Assembly (NCBI GenBank): GCA_965230275.1
Contig: CBDDKO010000001.1
Location: 158,381 to 222,380 of the forward strand
Length of the DNA: 64,000 bases
Reading direction: 5' to 3'
Origin: JAJRRS01 sp965230275
GTDB taxonomy: Bacteria; Planctomycetota; Phycisphaerae; Phycisphaerales; Phycisphaeraceae
The notes under the pieces are model-generated. The model worked only from the letters and a program-made list of their open reading frames with translations. It was not told the DNA's origin and searched no databases. Position 1 is the stretch's first letter. Each line of letters starts with the position of its first letter. A program made the translations under genes and the position numbers. Positions 50,410 through 58,392 of this stretch are shown here, piece after piece.

Positions 50410-51093
50410 ATGAATCCAGTGGTGACATGGTGCCTGTGGCTGGTCGGGGCGTACCTGGTGGGGTCGATCCCGTTCGGGCTGCTGATCGGGCTGGCCAAGG
50501 GGGTGGATATCCGGGACTCGGGCTCGGGCAATGTGGGCGCGACCAATGCCGGGCGCGTGCTTGGCCGGGGCTGGGGGATCGTGTGTTTCCTGCTGGATGT
50601 GGGCAAGGGCATGGGCCCGACGCTGGGCTACGGCCTATGGGCGGGGCTGGCGTGCACGGAACCAAGCGACGCGGGCGGGACACTGGCGGTCCTGATGTGG
50701 CTGGCGGTGGCGGTGGCGGCGGTGATGGGCCACGTGTTCTCGATCTGGCTGAAGTTCAAGGGCGGTAAGGGCGTGGCGACCGGCCTGGGCGTGCTGCTGG
50801 GGTTCTGGCCGGTGTTGACGATCCCGGGCATCTTCGCGGGGCTCGGGTGGGTGGCGCTGACGAAGACGACCGGGTACGTGAGCCTGGGTAGCGTCGGCGC
50901 GGCGTGTTCGCTGCCGGTGCTGGCGGTGCTCAGCGCGATCTGCTGGGGGCGCAGTGTTGGCGAGACGATTGTGTATGCCGGGGTCACGCTTGTGCTGGCG
51001 GCCCTGATCACGCTGCGCCACCGCGGCAACCTCAGCCGGCTGATGCAGGGCACGGAGCCCAAGGCCGGGTGGGCGCAGAAACAGAACAGTTGA
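50410..51093 (+). CDS. plsY: Acyl-phosphate glycerol-3-phosphate acyltransferase
   Basis: 227 residues, five or six membrane helices. This is the first committed step of phospholipid synthesis: it transfers acyl from acyl-phosphate to glycerol-3-phosphate in the inner membrane. The signature loops are present: GSIPFGLLIGLAKGVDIRDSGSGNVGATN (given in part: GSGNVGATN), KGMGPTLGYGLW and the glycine/lysine loop FKGGKGVATGLGV. Its ATG lies 26 bp after the CCAATCC array. A GC hairpin (51107-51126) in the short gap to the converging DUF3568 gene lacks a T-run. Confidence 0.95.
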   Translation: MNPVVTWCLWLVGAYLVGSIPFGLLIGLAKGVDIRDSGSGNVGATNAGRVLGRGWGIVCFLLDVGKGMGPTLGYGLWAGLACTEPSDAGGTLAVLMWLAVAVAAVMGHVFSIWLKFKGGKGVATGLGVLLGFWPVLTIPGIFAGLGWVALTKTTGYVSLGSVGAACSLPVLAVLSAICWGRSVGETIVYAGVTLVLAALITLRHRGNLSRLMQGTEPKAGWAQKQNS

Positions 51094-51185
51094 TGGACGG
51101 CAACCGCGCCCGCGTTGCGGGCGGGCTATCGCCTAAGTACCAAAGCTAAATGTGAAACGCTGACCGCGAACGATCCGGACGGGAC

Positions 51186-51620
51186 TTACTTCTCAGCGTC
51201 GTCGTCATCGTCGTCTTCGTCATCGTCGTCCTCGACTTCGCTGGACGTGGGGATGCCGAGTTCTTCCTTGATCTCGTCGAGGATGGTCAGGCTCAGTTCC
51301 GAGTCGCCGAGATTGCCGACGCGGATGAAGACTTCACTGACGCTCTCGCCGATCTTCTTGCTATCGACGCGGACCTTCACGTCCTGGGCGGTGCGTGCGA
51401 TGACCCGGCCGTCGATCGCGGTCGAGGAGGCGTTGATGATGATCAGGTCCATCTCGTCGAGGACGGCTTCCGCCGCCTCGGTGACGGCCGCGGGTCCGGC
51501 GGCGAGGGTTGCCTTGATCGTCCCGGCCCGGTTGGTCACGCCCGCCTGGTCAGTTTTGCAACCGCCAAGAAGCATCATGCCGATCGCCAACAGTGCCACA
51601 TAGGTATTCATGGTTTTCAT
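51186..51620 (-). CDS. DUF3568-like lipoprotein
   Basis: 144 residues. The lipobox is MMLLGGCKT (lipid on Cys21). The mature domain (residues about 35-125) has the pattern of DUF3568: AVTEAAEAVLDEMDL, DGRVIARTAQDVKVRVDSKK, SVSEVFIRVGNLGDSELSLT and ILDEIKEEL. The C-terminus is a run of about fifteen Asp/Glu residues encoded by a GAC/GAT-type trinucleotide tract. ATG 51620 has AGGGG before it. Periplasmic location is inferred from the signal; function is unknown. Confidence 0.82.
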   Translation of the reverse strand: MKTMNTYVALLAIGMMLLGGCKTDQAGVTNRAGTIKATLAAGPAAVTEAAEAVLDEMDLIIINASSTAIDGRVIARTAQDVKVRVDSKKIGESVSEVFIRVGNLGDSELSLTILDEIKEELGIPTSSEVEDDDDEDDDDDDAEK

Positions 51621-51721
51621 CGTGGGTCCCCTTTTCGAGTTTGGATGTGTAACAGGCCAGTCCGTTACCCTCATCGTCCCTGACATAGAACGTGATTATA
51701 CCAAGCTGTCTGCGAAGCCGG

Positions 51722-52057
51722 TCACCTGCGTCGCAGAGACAGGCCGATGTTCACCGCCATCGCCAGGAAGATCAGTGCGACGACGCTGGTCATGACGATC
51801 GGCATCATCAGCCCGTTTTTCAGATGAAACAGCACGCCGAGCCCCACCAGCGCCAGGGCCAGGAAGACTAGCCCGATGGTCTGAAACAGCCGGACGACCC
51901 ACTCGCCCCGGCGGTGCTTATCCATGACGCCGCCTGCAATGCCGTCGCCCGACCAGCTGCTGTAATTCCCGCCGCACTCCGGGCATCGGCCCTCGAAGTC
52001 CAGGCCCGTCAGGTCGTATCCGCAGCGGCCGCATTGCTTCCCGTCGATCTTGTCCAT
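51722..52057 (-). CDS. Zinc-ribbon membrane protein
   Basis: 111 residues. The N-terminal four-Cys ribbon CGRCGYDLTGLDFEGRCPEC is followed by two membrane helices (VVRLFQTIGLVFLALALVGL; MPIVMTSVVALIFLAMAVNI) and a basic end. It has the same ribbon as the protein at 45927, but at the opposite end of the chain. Function is unknown. Confidence 0.8.
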   Translation of the reverse strand: MDKIDGKQCGRCGYDLTGLDFEGRCPECGGNYSSWSGDGIAGGVMDKHRRGEWVVRLFQTIGLVFLALALVGLGVLFHLKNGLMMPIVMTSVVALIFLAMAVNIGLSLRRR

Positions 52058-52198
52058 GTGTGGTATCTAAATGGATACGCCCCGGACATGCAAAAGGCGA
52101 ACGCCTGAGCAAAATAGCGTACAATCTCATGTCTACCCGGTGTCGCCGAGCGCGATGCCCAGACATAAGCCCCCACCCCGAACCGAGTACTCTCAAAA

Positions 52199-53821
52199 AT
52201 GTCCAGCGAAACCAAACCCGTCGTGCTGATCGTCCGTGATGGCTGGGGTTATAACCCCAACCCGGAGCACGATGCTTTCAACGCCATCAAGCTCGCCAAC
52301 ACCCCGCGCAACGACGAGATGCTGGCTAGGTACCCGATGACCCGTATCCACACCAGCGCCCGGGACGTCGGCCTGCCCGACGGGACGATGGGCAACAGCG
52401 AGGTCGGCCACCAGAACATCGGCGCCGGCCGGGTCGTCTACCAGGAATCGGTCCGGATCAGCCTCGCCATCGAAGACGAGAGCTTCTACAGCAACGAAAC
52501 ACTGAGCGCCGCCATCGACCAGGCCAAGGCCAACGACGGCACGGTCCACCTGCTGGGGATCGCCTCGGACGCCGGCGTCCACGGGTTGATGACACACCTG
52601 TACGCCTGCCTCGAAGCATGCAAGCGGCGGGGGCAGAACCACGTGGCGCTGCACCTGTTCACCGACGGGCGCGACACCGGGCCGTTCACGGGGATGGGTT
52701 TCGTCAAGGAGATCGAGGCGAAGTGCAACGAGTTGGGCGTCGGCTGGGTCGCGTCGATCTGCGGGCGCTACTACGCCATGGACCGCGACAACCGCTGGGA
52801 GCGCGTCAAGCAGGCCTATGACCTGATCACCGGCCGGGCCGAGGGGCTGCCCGAGTTCGACACCGCTGAAGAGGCGATCCAGGATTATTACGACAACCCG
52901 ACCAACGACAGCCAGCAGGGCGACGAGTTCATCACCCCGCGTCTTGTCGGCGACCCGGACCCGGTCAAGGACGGCGACGCCGTGGTCTTCTACAACTACC
53001 GCGGCGACCGCCCACGCGAAATCACCCGCGCGTTTGTCATGCCCGAGTTTTACGGCCAGGTTGCCGAGTCCCCCGACTCTGGTGAAAAGGGCTTTGACCG
53101 CGGGCCCAAGCTCGACATCAGTTACGTCACGATGACCGCTTACCAGGAAGAGCTGAACCCGCTGGTCAACGTCGCGTTTCCCAAGCCGCCCAAGATGGAC
53201 AACATCGGCGGGGCCTACCTCGCGGCGAATGGCAAGACGCAGTTCCGATGCGCCGAGACCGAGAAGTTCCCGCACGTCACGTTCTTCTTCAACGACTACC
53301 GCGAGGAGCCGTTCGAGGGAGAGGGCCGGCAGATGGCCCAGTCGCCGCAGGTCGCGACGTATGACCTGAAGCCCGAGATGAGCGCTTACGAGATCTGCGA
53401 CATCGTGCTTAGCCGGATCAACGCGGACGACGGCGAGGACATGATCATCGTCAACTTCGCCAACGGCGACATGGTCGGGCACACCGGCAAACTCGACGCG
53501 GCGATCAAGGCTGTCGAAACCGTCGACGAATGTGTTGGCAAGATTGTCGATGCGACGCTCGCCAAGGGTGGCAAGCTGATCGTTACCGCCGACCACGGCA
53601 ACGCCGAGCAGATGTTCGACCCGAACACCAACGCGCCGCACACCGCCCACACGCTGTATGACGTGGACTGCATCATCGTGGACCCGGAGTTCACGGCCGA
53701 GTCACCGCTGCGAGATGGCGGCCGGCTGGCGGACGTATTCCCGACGGCGCTGGCGCTGATGGGGCTGGCCAAGCCCGAAGAGATGACCGGCACGAGTCTG
53801 CTCGAAACCGTGGCCGTCTGA
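52199..53821 (+). CDS. gpmI: 2,3-bisphosphoglycerate-independent phosphoglycerate mutase
   Basis: 540 residues. It interconverts 3- and 2-phosphoglycerate using two metal ions. DGWGYNPN gives the first Asp ligand, and Ser in MGNSEVGHQNIGAGR is the phosphorylated nucleophile. FTDGRDTGP, FYNYRGDRPREI, NFANGDMVGHTG and VTADHGNAEQM supply substrate Arg and the remaining Asp/His ligands. It is slightly longer than E. coli GpmI (514), with an insertion near FYGQVAESPDSGEKGFDRGP. It is followed 42 bp later by the glycosyltransferase gene. Confidence 0.97.
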   Translation: MSSETKPVVLIVRDGWGYNPNPEHDAFNAIKLANTPRNDEMLARYPMTRIHTSARDVGLPDGTMGNSEVGHQNIGAGRVVYQESVRISLAIEDESFYSNETLSAAIDQAKANDGTVHLLGIASDAGVHGLMTHLYACLEACKRRGQNHVALHLFTDGRDTGPFTGMGFVKEIEAKCNELGVGWVASICGRYYAMDRDNRWERVKQAYDLITGRAEGLPEFDTAEEAIQDYYDNPTNDSQQGDEFITPRLVGDPDPVKDGDAVVFYNYRGDRPREITRAFVMPEFYGQVAESPDSGEKGFDRGPKLDISYVTMTAYQEELNPLVNVAFPKPPKMDNIGGAYLAANGKTQFRCAETEKFPHVTFFFNDYREEPFEGEGRQMAQSPQVATYDLKPEMSAYEICDIVLSRINADDGEDMIIVNFANGDMVGHTGKLDAAIKAVETVDECVGKIVDATLAKGGKLIVTADHGNAEQMFDPNTNAPHTAHTLYDVDCIIVDPEFTAESPLRDGGRLADVFPTALALMGLAKPEEMTGTSLLETVAV

Positions 53822-53863
53822 CACTTGACGGGCGCTGCGATCTGATCCACGGAGCTTGCACGG

Positions 53864-55171
53864 ATGAACGATCCGATCGGATGGACGCTGGCGGTGTTGT
53901 GTATCGCGTGGGGCGTTCAGGCGGTGCTTGCGGTCATCGCTCAACACAAGCTGGCCGACCGTGCCGGCAAACCGCAGACCGAACGGTTCGCCAGCTACCG
54001 CCCCCCCGCCGCGTTGATCGTGCCGTTTAAAGGCGTTGAGCCCGCGCTGCGGGACAACATCACCAGCCTGTTCACACAGGACTACCTCAACTACGAACTT
54101 GTGCTGGTCGTCGAAGATGAAGACGACGAGGCGCACCCCCTGCTCACCGAAGCGATCGCTGCGCACCCGGATCGCGCGGCGACGATCATCACTGCGGGCA
54201 AGGCCGGCGACAACGAAGGCCAGAAGGTCCACAACCTGATCGCGGCGGTGGAGCACCTGCGTGAGCGCAACGGTAACGAGGAGGTGTGGGTGTTTGCCGA
54301 CTCCGACGCGGTGCCTGGCCCGGGGTGGCTGGGCGACCTGGTCGGGCCGCTGTGGCAAGAACGCACGGCGGTGACAACCGGCTTCCGCTGGCTGATACCC
54401 TCCCCCTCCCCCTCCCCCGGAAGTAAATCCGGAAGTGAACCCGGAAGTGACCCCGAAAGTGACACCGGAAGTGGTCCGGGTAGTTCATCCGGGGGCAGGG
54501 TCAACTTCTCGGCGAAGATCGCGAGCATTGTTAACAGCTCGGCTACGGGATTTATCCGCCGGGACAACTTCACGCATGCATGGGGCGGGTCGATGGCGAT
54601 GCGCGTGAGCACGGCGGAAGAGGCCAACCTGCTCGGCTGGTGGGAAGGCGCGATCAGCGACGACTACCAGGTGACGCGGATGTGCCATGACATAGGCAAG
54701 CGGGTGTACTTCGTGCCCGAGTGCCTGGTCGCTTCGCCGGTCGATTATGACTGGAAAGCGATGTGCAATTTTGCGTATCGGCAGTACGTGATTACGCGCA
54801 TCCATGTCCCACTGGTTTTCCTGGCGGCGTTACTGATCAACGCGCTGTACCCGGTCGGCCTGCTATCGGCGATCGCACTGCTGATCGCCCCGCCGAATGA
54901 GCAGGTCAATCAGATCGCTGTTGGTGCGTTGATCACCGTTTTCATCGCGAACCAGGTCCGTGCCAGCCATCGCCGGCATGCGGTGCGCCGGGCGCTGGGG
55001 CAGGATGTGGTGGATCAGCTCAAGCCAACGTTCACGCTCGAACGCTGGACGACGCCGTTATGGATGGGGATCAACCTGATGCTGCTGATCCGCGCCGCCT
55101 TCGGCCGGGTGATTACCTGGCGCGGGCTGAAGTACCGCATCGACGGGCCGCAGCAGATCCAACGGCTGTGA
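53864..55171 (+). CDS. Family 2 glycosyltransferase (ceramide-glucosyltransferase-like) with tandem-repeat insert
   Basis: 435 residues. One N-terminal helix precedes a GT-A domain: AALIVPFKGVEPALRDNITS, LVLVVEDEDDEAHPLL, metal motif DSD in VWVFADSDAVPGPGW, acceptor-side ISDDYQVTRM and the RQYVITR helix analogous to QxxRW. Two or three C-terminal membrane helices follow. Between the catalytic blocks (about residues 180-212) is a low-complexity insert PSPSPSPGSKSGSEPGSDPE continuing with TGSGPGSS, encoded by in-frame 12-bp repeats. The core motifs are intact, so activity is plausible. Sugar and acceptor are unknown. ACGGAG precedes the ATG. Confidence 0.88.
   Translation: MNDPIGWTLAVLCIAWGVQAVLAVIAQHKLADRAGKPQTERFASYRPPAALIVPFKGVEPALRDNITSLFTQDYLNYELVLVVEDEDDEAHPLLTEAIAAHPDRAATIITAGKAGDNEGQKVHNLIAAVEHLRERNGNEEVWVFADSDAVPGPGWLGDLVGPLWQERTAVTTGFRWLIPSPSPSPGSKSGSEPGSDPESDTGSGPGSSSGGRVNFSAKIASIVNSSATGFIRRDNFTHAWGGSMAMRVSTAEEANLLGWWEGAISDDYQVTRMCHDIGKRVYFVPECLVASPVDYDWKAMCNFAYRQYVITRIHVPLVFLAALLINALYPVGLLSAIALLIAPPNEQVNQIAVGALITVFIANQVRASHRRHAVRRALGQDVVDQLKPTFTLERWTTPLWMGINLMLLIRAAFGRVITWRGLKYRIDGPQQIQRL
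54416..54493. repeat. 12-bp tandem repeat inside the glycosyltransferase gene, about 6.5 copies
   Basis: Units TCCGGAAGTGAA, CCCGGAAGTGAC, CCCGAAAGTGAC, ACCGGAAGTGGT and relatives, preceded by a CCCTCC hexamer run from 54399. Because the unit is a multiple of three, copy number can change without breaking the frame. Confidence 0.92.
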
Positions 55172-55278
55172 CGGTTCCGTCGGGGGATCGCTGTTTGATG
55201 ACGTGAGGCACGGCACGGCGATCTGCGATCGCCCGCTAAACAATGGTGAGTAGATAGAAGACGTCCGGGGGCCCTGTG

Positions 55279-55596
55279 CTAACGGCGATCCCTGGCTTTT
55301 TTATTGACGAGACGGCCGACGGTGCGTTTGACGGCGTCGGCCGTCTCCGTGATCGCCAGGTAGATGTCTTCGTGCTGCTTCTTGATCACGACCGGGTCGT
55401 TCTGGATCGCCAGGTCGATCTGCACCATGCAGGACATATCCACGCCGCCTCTGGGCCCGTTCTCGTCGCGCAGGGTTACGCCGACACGCCTGACATGTGA
55501 ATCATGCTGGTTGAGCGCCGCGGTCAGGCGGTCCTCGACGTGTGACTGGATCGCTTCGCTCATCTCAAACCCGTTGTGACGGATCGTCATATCCAT
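55279..55596 (-). CDS. hpf: Ribosome hibernation-promoting factor / RaiA family
   Basis: 105 residues, short-form length. The S30AE fold matches MTIRHNGFEMSEAIQSHVED (first helix), RVGVTLRDENG and a second helix EDIYLAITETADAVKRTVGR. The long-form C-terminal dimerisation domain is absent. The protein would bind the 30S decoding region in slow growth. It converges with the glycosyltransferase gene; a GGCGATC/GATCGCC hairpin lies in the gap at 55218-55234. Confidence 0.88.
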   Translation of the reverse strand: MDMTIRHNGFEMSEAIQSHVEDRLTAALNQHDSHVRRVGVTLRDENGPRGGVDMSCMVQIDLAIQNDPVVIKKQHEDIYLAITETADAVKRTVGRLVNKKARDRR

Positions 55597-55690
55597 GGTA
55601 AGCCTCCTTGTGGGGATGATACGCCGCCGGATTATCTCGGGTTCGAGAATCCGGCGAGTCGGTATGCCCGCTTTGCATACGACAATATCT

Positions 55691-55846
55691 TTACTTGATG
55701 TTCAGCCAGAGGGCGTGGATCACGCCGGGGATCCCGCCAAACAGGAACAGCACGATGTTCAGGATGAAGTGAAAGCCGAAGCCGACCGCCAGGTAGGCAC
55801 CGACCGGGGAAATGAAGATGCAGCACAGCAGTTTGATCACACCCAT
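55691..55846 (-). CDS. Pmp3/YqaE-family membrane peptide
   Basis: Only 51 residues. It begins MGVIKLLCCIFISPVGAYLA, continues VGFGFHFILNIVLFLFGG and ends IPGVIHALWLNIK. The two membrane helices and the turn FGGIPGVIHALW are the hallmark of the UPF0057/Pmp3 family, linked in other organisms to membrane potential and stress. AAGGAG lies 7 bp before the ATG. It is 94 bp upstream of hpf on the same strand. Confidence 0.9.
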   Translation of the reverse strand: MGVIKLLCCIFISPVGAYLAVGFGFHFILNIVLFLFGGIPGVIHALWLNIK

Positions 55847-55862
55847 GCGGAGCTCCTTTCAA

Positions 55863-56538
55863 GGAGAAACCGTACAGGGCATATCATACCACCTGTCTTC
55901 GTGTCATTTAAAACTCACGATGCTCCGGGGCGTTGGCGGCCATAGGATCAGCGGGACCGGGTCGGGCCTATGTGCCGTGGGTCCAAAGCGAGCCGGGGCG
56001 CAGTGCTTGCAAGCCCCCGGAAGTGGTACGAACTTTCATTCGAACCATCCGGGGGAGCCCGTGAGTCCCGGTCCTTTTAATCAGCGGATACTCAGTACAA
56101 GTCAGGCTACGCCGTCGTGAGGTTGTCTACTTATGTGGGAATGGACGTGTTTGTGCGCACCGAGACGGTCCGGGCTTGGTTAGGCAGCTAGCTATCTGAC
56201 GGAGACGGACCGGTTTACGGATTTATTGCGTCGCGGAACTGGTCGAGTGGAAAGTGGGCGCGTCTGTGCGCGCCGATGCGGTTCATTCAGTAGGCCTACG
56301 ACTCGCTGTCCTTGGTTGCCCCGACCCAGTCAGTAGCGATGTCGTGTCGGCGGAGCCCGGCGGCGAGTTGGCCGGTGAGGGCGGTTTTTGTGAGGTTAGT
56401 TGTATCGGTCATGGTGTTGGGGTCAATGGATTTGGATTTATGATTTGAGATTTATGATTGATGATTCGGAGTGAACAGCGTGCCGTTCGTCAGGGTGCCT
56501 GCCAGAATCGGATTAATCATAAGTCATCAATTCCAAAA
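55863..56538. other. 676-bp region without a convincing gene
   Basis: No open frame here has credible composition or a start signal. The only structured element seen is the hairpin at 56014-56055. Direct AT-rich motifs TGATTTGAGATTTATGATTG near 56440-56460 are noted without interpretation. Confidence 0.5.
56014..56055. repeat. Long hairpin in the gene-free region
   Basis: CCCCCGGA plus TGGTACGAA pair with TTCGAACCA plus TCCGGGGG (one mismatch, a 2-nt bulge), loop CTTTCA: about 16 bp of stem. No T-run follows. It could be part of a structured RNA or a repeat remnant, as it shares CCCCCGGAAGT with two other loci. Confidence 0.55.
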
Positions 56539-57171
56539 TCATAAACTCTTCTTAGCGGCAATACAGTGCATGCCGGATTTGGGGTTGTAGACGTTGCTGT
56601 CGGTGATCTCGAAACCGGTATCACGGAAGAGTTTTTCGAGGTCGGCGAGCTTGATGGCGCGGATCGGGGGCGCGAAGCCGAGGGCTACCATGAGCTTGAT
56701 CAGGACTTTCCACAGCGGGTTCCAATCGCCGAGGAGCGGGGTTTCGGTGATGAGCCGGCCGCCGGGTTTGAGCAGCGCGTGCAAGCGGGTGAGTGTGGCG
56801 GGGAGCCCCGGGGGATCATCGACGAGGTGGAAGACGCTGTAGACGGTGATCGCGTCGAAGGATTGCTCGGCCAGGTCGGGGTCGTTTGCGTCGAGCGGTT
56901 CGAAGCGGCAGTTGGTGATGTTGCGTTCTTTGGCCTTGGCGTTGGCGGCGTCGGTCATGTTCCTGGCGTGGTCGATGCCGAGGATCTGGTCGCAGTGTTG
57001 TGCGAGGTCGAGGGTGATCTCGCCGGTAGCGCAGCCGACGTCCAGGACGTTGGCGTTTTCGCCGAAGGCCTCGGCGGCGCGTGAAAGCCGGGCGGCGTAG
57101 TTCGGGCCTTTGTAGAGCTTGCGGTCGTACTTGCGGGCTCGGCCGTTCCAGAACTTGATTGAGGTGGGCAT
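56539..57171 (-). CDS. SAM-dependent methyltransferase, class I
   Basis: 210 residues. Rossmann methyltransferase: motif I is NVLDVGCATGEITLDLA, motif II region ILGIDHARNMTDAA, motif IV FDAITVYSVFHLVDD, and the post-motif ALLKPGGRLITETPLL. It resembles the ubiquinone/menaquinone and small-molecule methyltransferase group, substrate unknown. ATG 57171 is preferred; the longer upstream frame is translated heptamer array (PNPDTRIPNPN) and unlikely to be protein. Confidence 0.88.
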   Translation of the reverse strand: MPTSIKFWNGRARKYDRKLYKGPNYAARLSRAAEAFGENANVLDVGCATGEITLDLAQHCDQILGIDHARNMTDAANAKAKERNITNCRFEPLDANDPDLAEQSFDAITVYSVFHLVDDPPGLPATLTRLHALLKPGGRLITETPLLGDWNPLWKVLIKLMVALGFAPPIRAIKLADLEKLFRDTGFEITDSNVYNPKSGMHCIAAKKSL

Positions 57172-57173
57172 GG

Positions 57174-57208
57174 GGTGGTTGGGATTCGGGATTCGGGTAT
57201 CGGGATTT
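57174..57208. repeat. Five heptamers (GGGATTC-type) before the methyltransferase
   Basis: GGTGGTT, GGGATTC, GGGATTC, GGGTATC and GGGATTT in tandem, immediately upstream of ATG 57171, where a Shine-Dalgarno sequence would be expected. Confidence 0.85.
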
Positions 57209-57238
57209 GGTGAAAATATGCGCACCGAGTTGATCGTG

Positions 57239-57529
57239 TCACCCGATGTGCGTCATCTCATGCAGCGTGAACTCGGCGACGGCGCCTTCGGTGGCCTGCA
57301 CGTAGGCGGCGAGGTGCGGGGTGTTCATGTGGGCCTGCCAGAGCTCGCGGGACTGCCAGTTCTCGTAGAACATGAAGTGGGCGGGGTTGTCGTTGTCCTG
57401 ATGCAGGTCGTACTGCAGGCAGCCTTCGTCGGCGCGGGAGGGCTCGATGAGCTTCTCGAGCTCGGTCTTGATCAGCTCGATCTTGTCCGGGTTCGCGGTG
57501 ATATTAGCAACGATGGTGAGTGTGGGCAC
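57239..57529 (-). CDS. ABM-domain monooxygenase-like protein
   Basis: 96 residues from GTG 57529 (AAGGAA 7 bp upstream); an in-frame ATG at 57565 would add 12 residues not seen in the family. The ferredoxin-like antibiotic-biosynthesis-monooxygenase fold shows in LTIVANITANPDKIELIKTE, EGCLQYDLHQDNDNPAHFMF and YENWQSRELWQAHMNTPHL. Homologues (YgiN-like) oxidise quinols or are small cofactor-free oxygenases. The substrate is unknown. Confidence 0.88.
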   Translation of the reverse strand: MPTLTIVANITANPDKIELIKTELEKLIEPSRADEGCLQYDLHQDNDNPAHFMFYENWQSRELWQAHMNTPHLAAYVQATEGAVAEFTLHEMTHIG

Positions 57530-57690
57530 GGCAGGGTTCCTTGGCTTAGGGATGTTCGCAGGCATGATAGCGGGGCTCAGCGCAGCGGGCACGGGAGAGC
57601 GCAGAGATCAAGCAAATGGAACAGGGATGGACACGGATTAACACGGATCAGACGGTGTGCAATAGGTCCTGAATCCGGGATCACCCCAAA

Positions 57691-57722
57691 AGAAAAAGCC
57701 ATCCCGTGATTGGGATGGCTCT
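57691..57722 (-). terminator. Terminator of the Cys-rich small gene
   Basis: On the minus strand AGCCATCCC, loop AATCAC, GGGATGGCT followed by TTTTTCTTTT, 28 bp after the stop at 57750. Confidence 0.9.
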
Positions 57723-57749
57723 TGTTTGTCGGGAAATGGGGCGGCGGGG

Positions 57750-57959
57750 TTAGCTGGCCGCCCTTTCGTAGCCGTCGCAGGAGGCGATCGGGGTGAGGGT
57801 CAGGTGCAGGGGCTCGAGCTTGGGGTGGCCGCATTCCTGCTTCATGCCGTCCGGGGCGCTGTGTTCGGTGCGTAGCTGCACGAGCTGTGCCTGGGCCTCG
57901 GCGTGGTGAGCGCCGTAGTGCTTGCACATGCCGCATTGTCCGTCGGTGATCTGGAGCAT
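57750..57959 (-). CDS. Small Cys-rich protein
   Basis: 69 residues. CGMCKHYG near the N-terminus, ECGHPKLEPLHLTLTPIASC in the second half and a final CDGYERA give five Cys and several His, consistent with a zinc or iron site. There is no signal peptide. AAAGGAA precedes the ATG and a strong terminator follows, so it is an independent gene. The family was not recognised beyond its metal-binding look. Confidence 0.8.
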   Translation of the reverse strand: MLQITDGQCGMCKHYGAHHAEAQAQLVQLRTEHSAPDGMKQECGHPKLEPLHLTLTPIASCDGYERAAS

Positions 57960-58392
57960 ATCGGGATTCCTTTCGTGTTCGTTTAGCGTTGAGAAACAAG
58001 CCGCCGCTGACAGCTAACTATACGAAAGAAAACCTGAAGTAGAAGCGAATTCGACGCTCAATTCACAAGTGAGATCGCCTCTCATTCTTTGCATTACTTC
58101 GGATATTTGCGTGTGTATTTCCCGGTCCAATAAACGTGCTGTTGGGCGTGTGAGTTCGGGTTCAGGTTCCCATCCCGCCTCATGTCCTGTGCGATCCCGA
58201 CATTTCTGATATGCTGTTAAACGCCATCTTTGCCTTTCTATACCTAACTCCCTGACACGTGCCGTAGGCTCGCTGCGCCGGTGGAACCTATCCAATAGAC
58301 ATCTGTCTAGCCGTGCCCTTCAGCGCACTGCAGCGCGCCCCAAACACACATTCGTCGATCGTACCCCTTACTCCTATTTCGAGGATGCAACA
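57960..58392. other. Upstream region of the symporter gene, no gene seen
   Basis: Lower GC than the flanks. No frame is convincing, and no promoter pair could be chosen with confidence. GAGGA lies 8 bp before the TTG start at 58393. Confidence 0.4.

Noticed and set aside
51107..51126. GC hairpin between plsY and the DUF3568 gene as terminator
   Set aside because: No T-run on either strand, so left as a simple hairpin.
52193..53650. 485-codon open frame on the minus strand opposite gpmI
   Set aside because: Antisense shadow of a well-supported enzyme gene.
55218..55234. GGCGATC/GATCGCC hairpin between the glycosyltransferase and hpf as terminator
   Set aside because: The 7-bp stem lacks a T-run; termination there is not supported.
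55812..56120. 102-codon plus-strand frame in the gene-free region
   Set aside because: No ribosome-binding site and atypical composition; its start lies opposite the Pmp3/YqaE gene and it crosses the 56014 hairpin.
58014..58295. 93-codon minus-strand frame upstream of the symporter
   Set aside because: Arg-rich random-looking sequence without a start signal; more likely noncoding.
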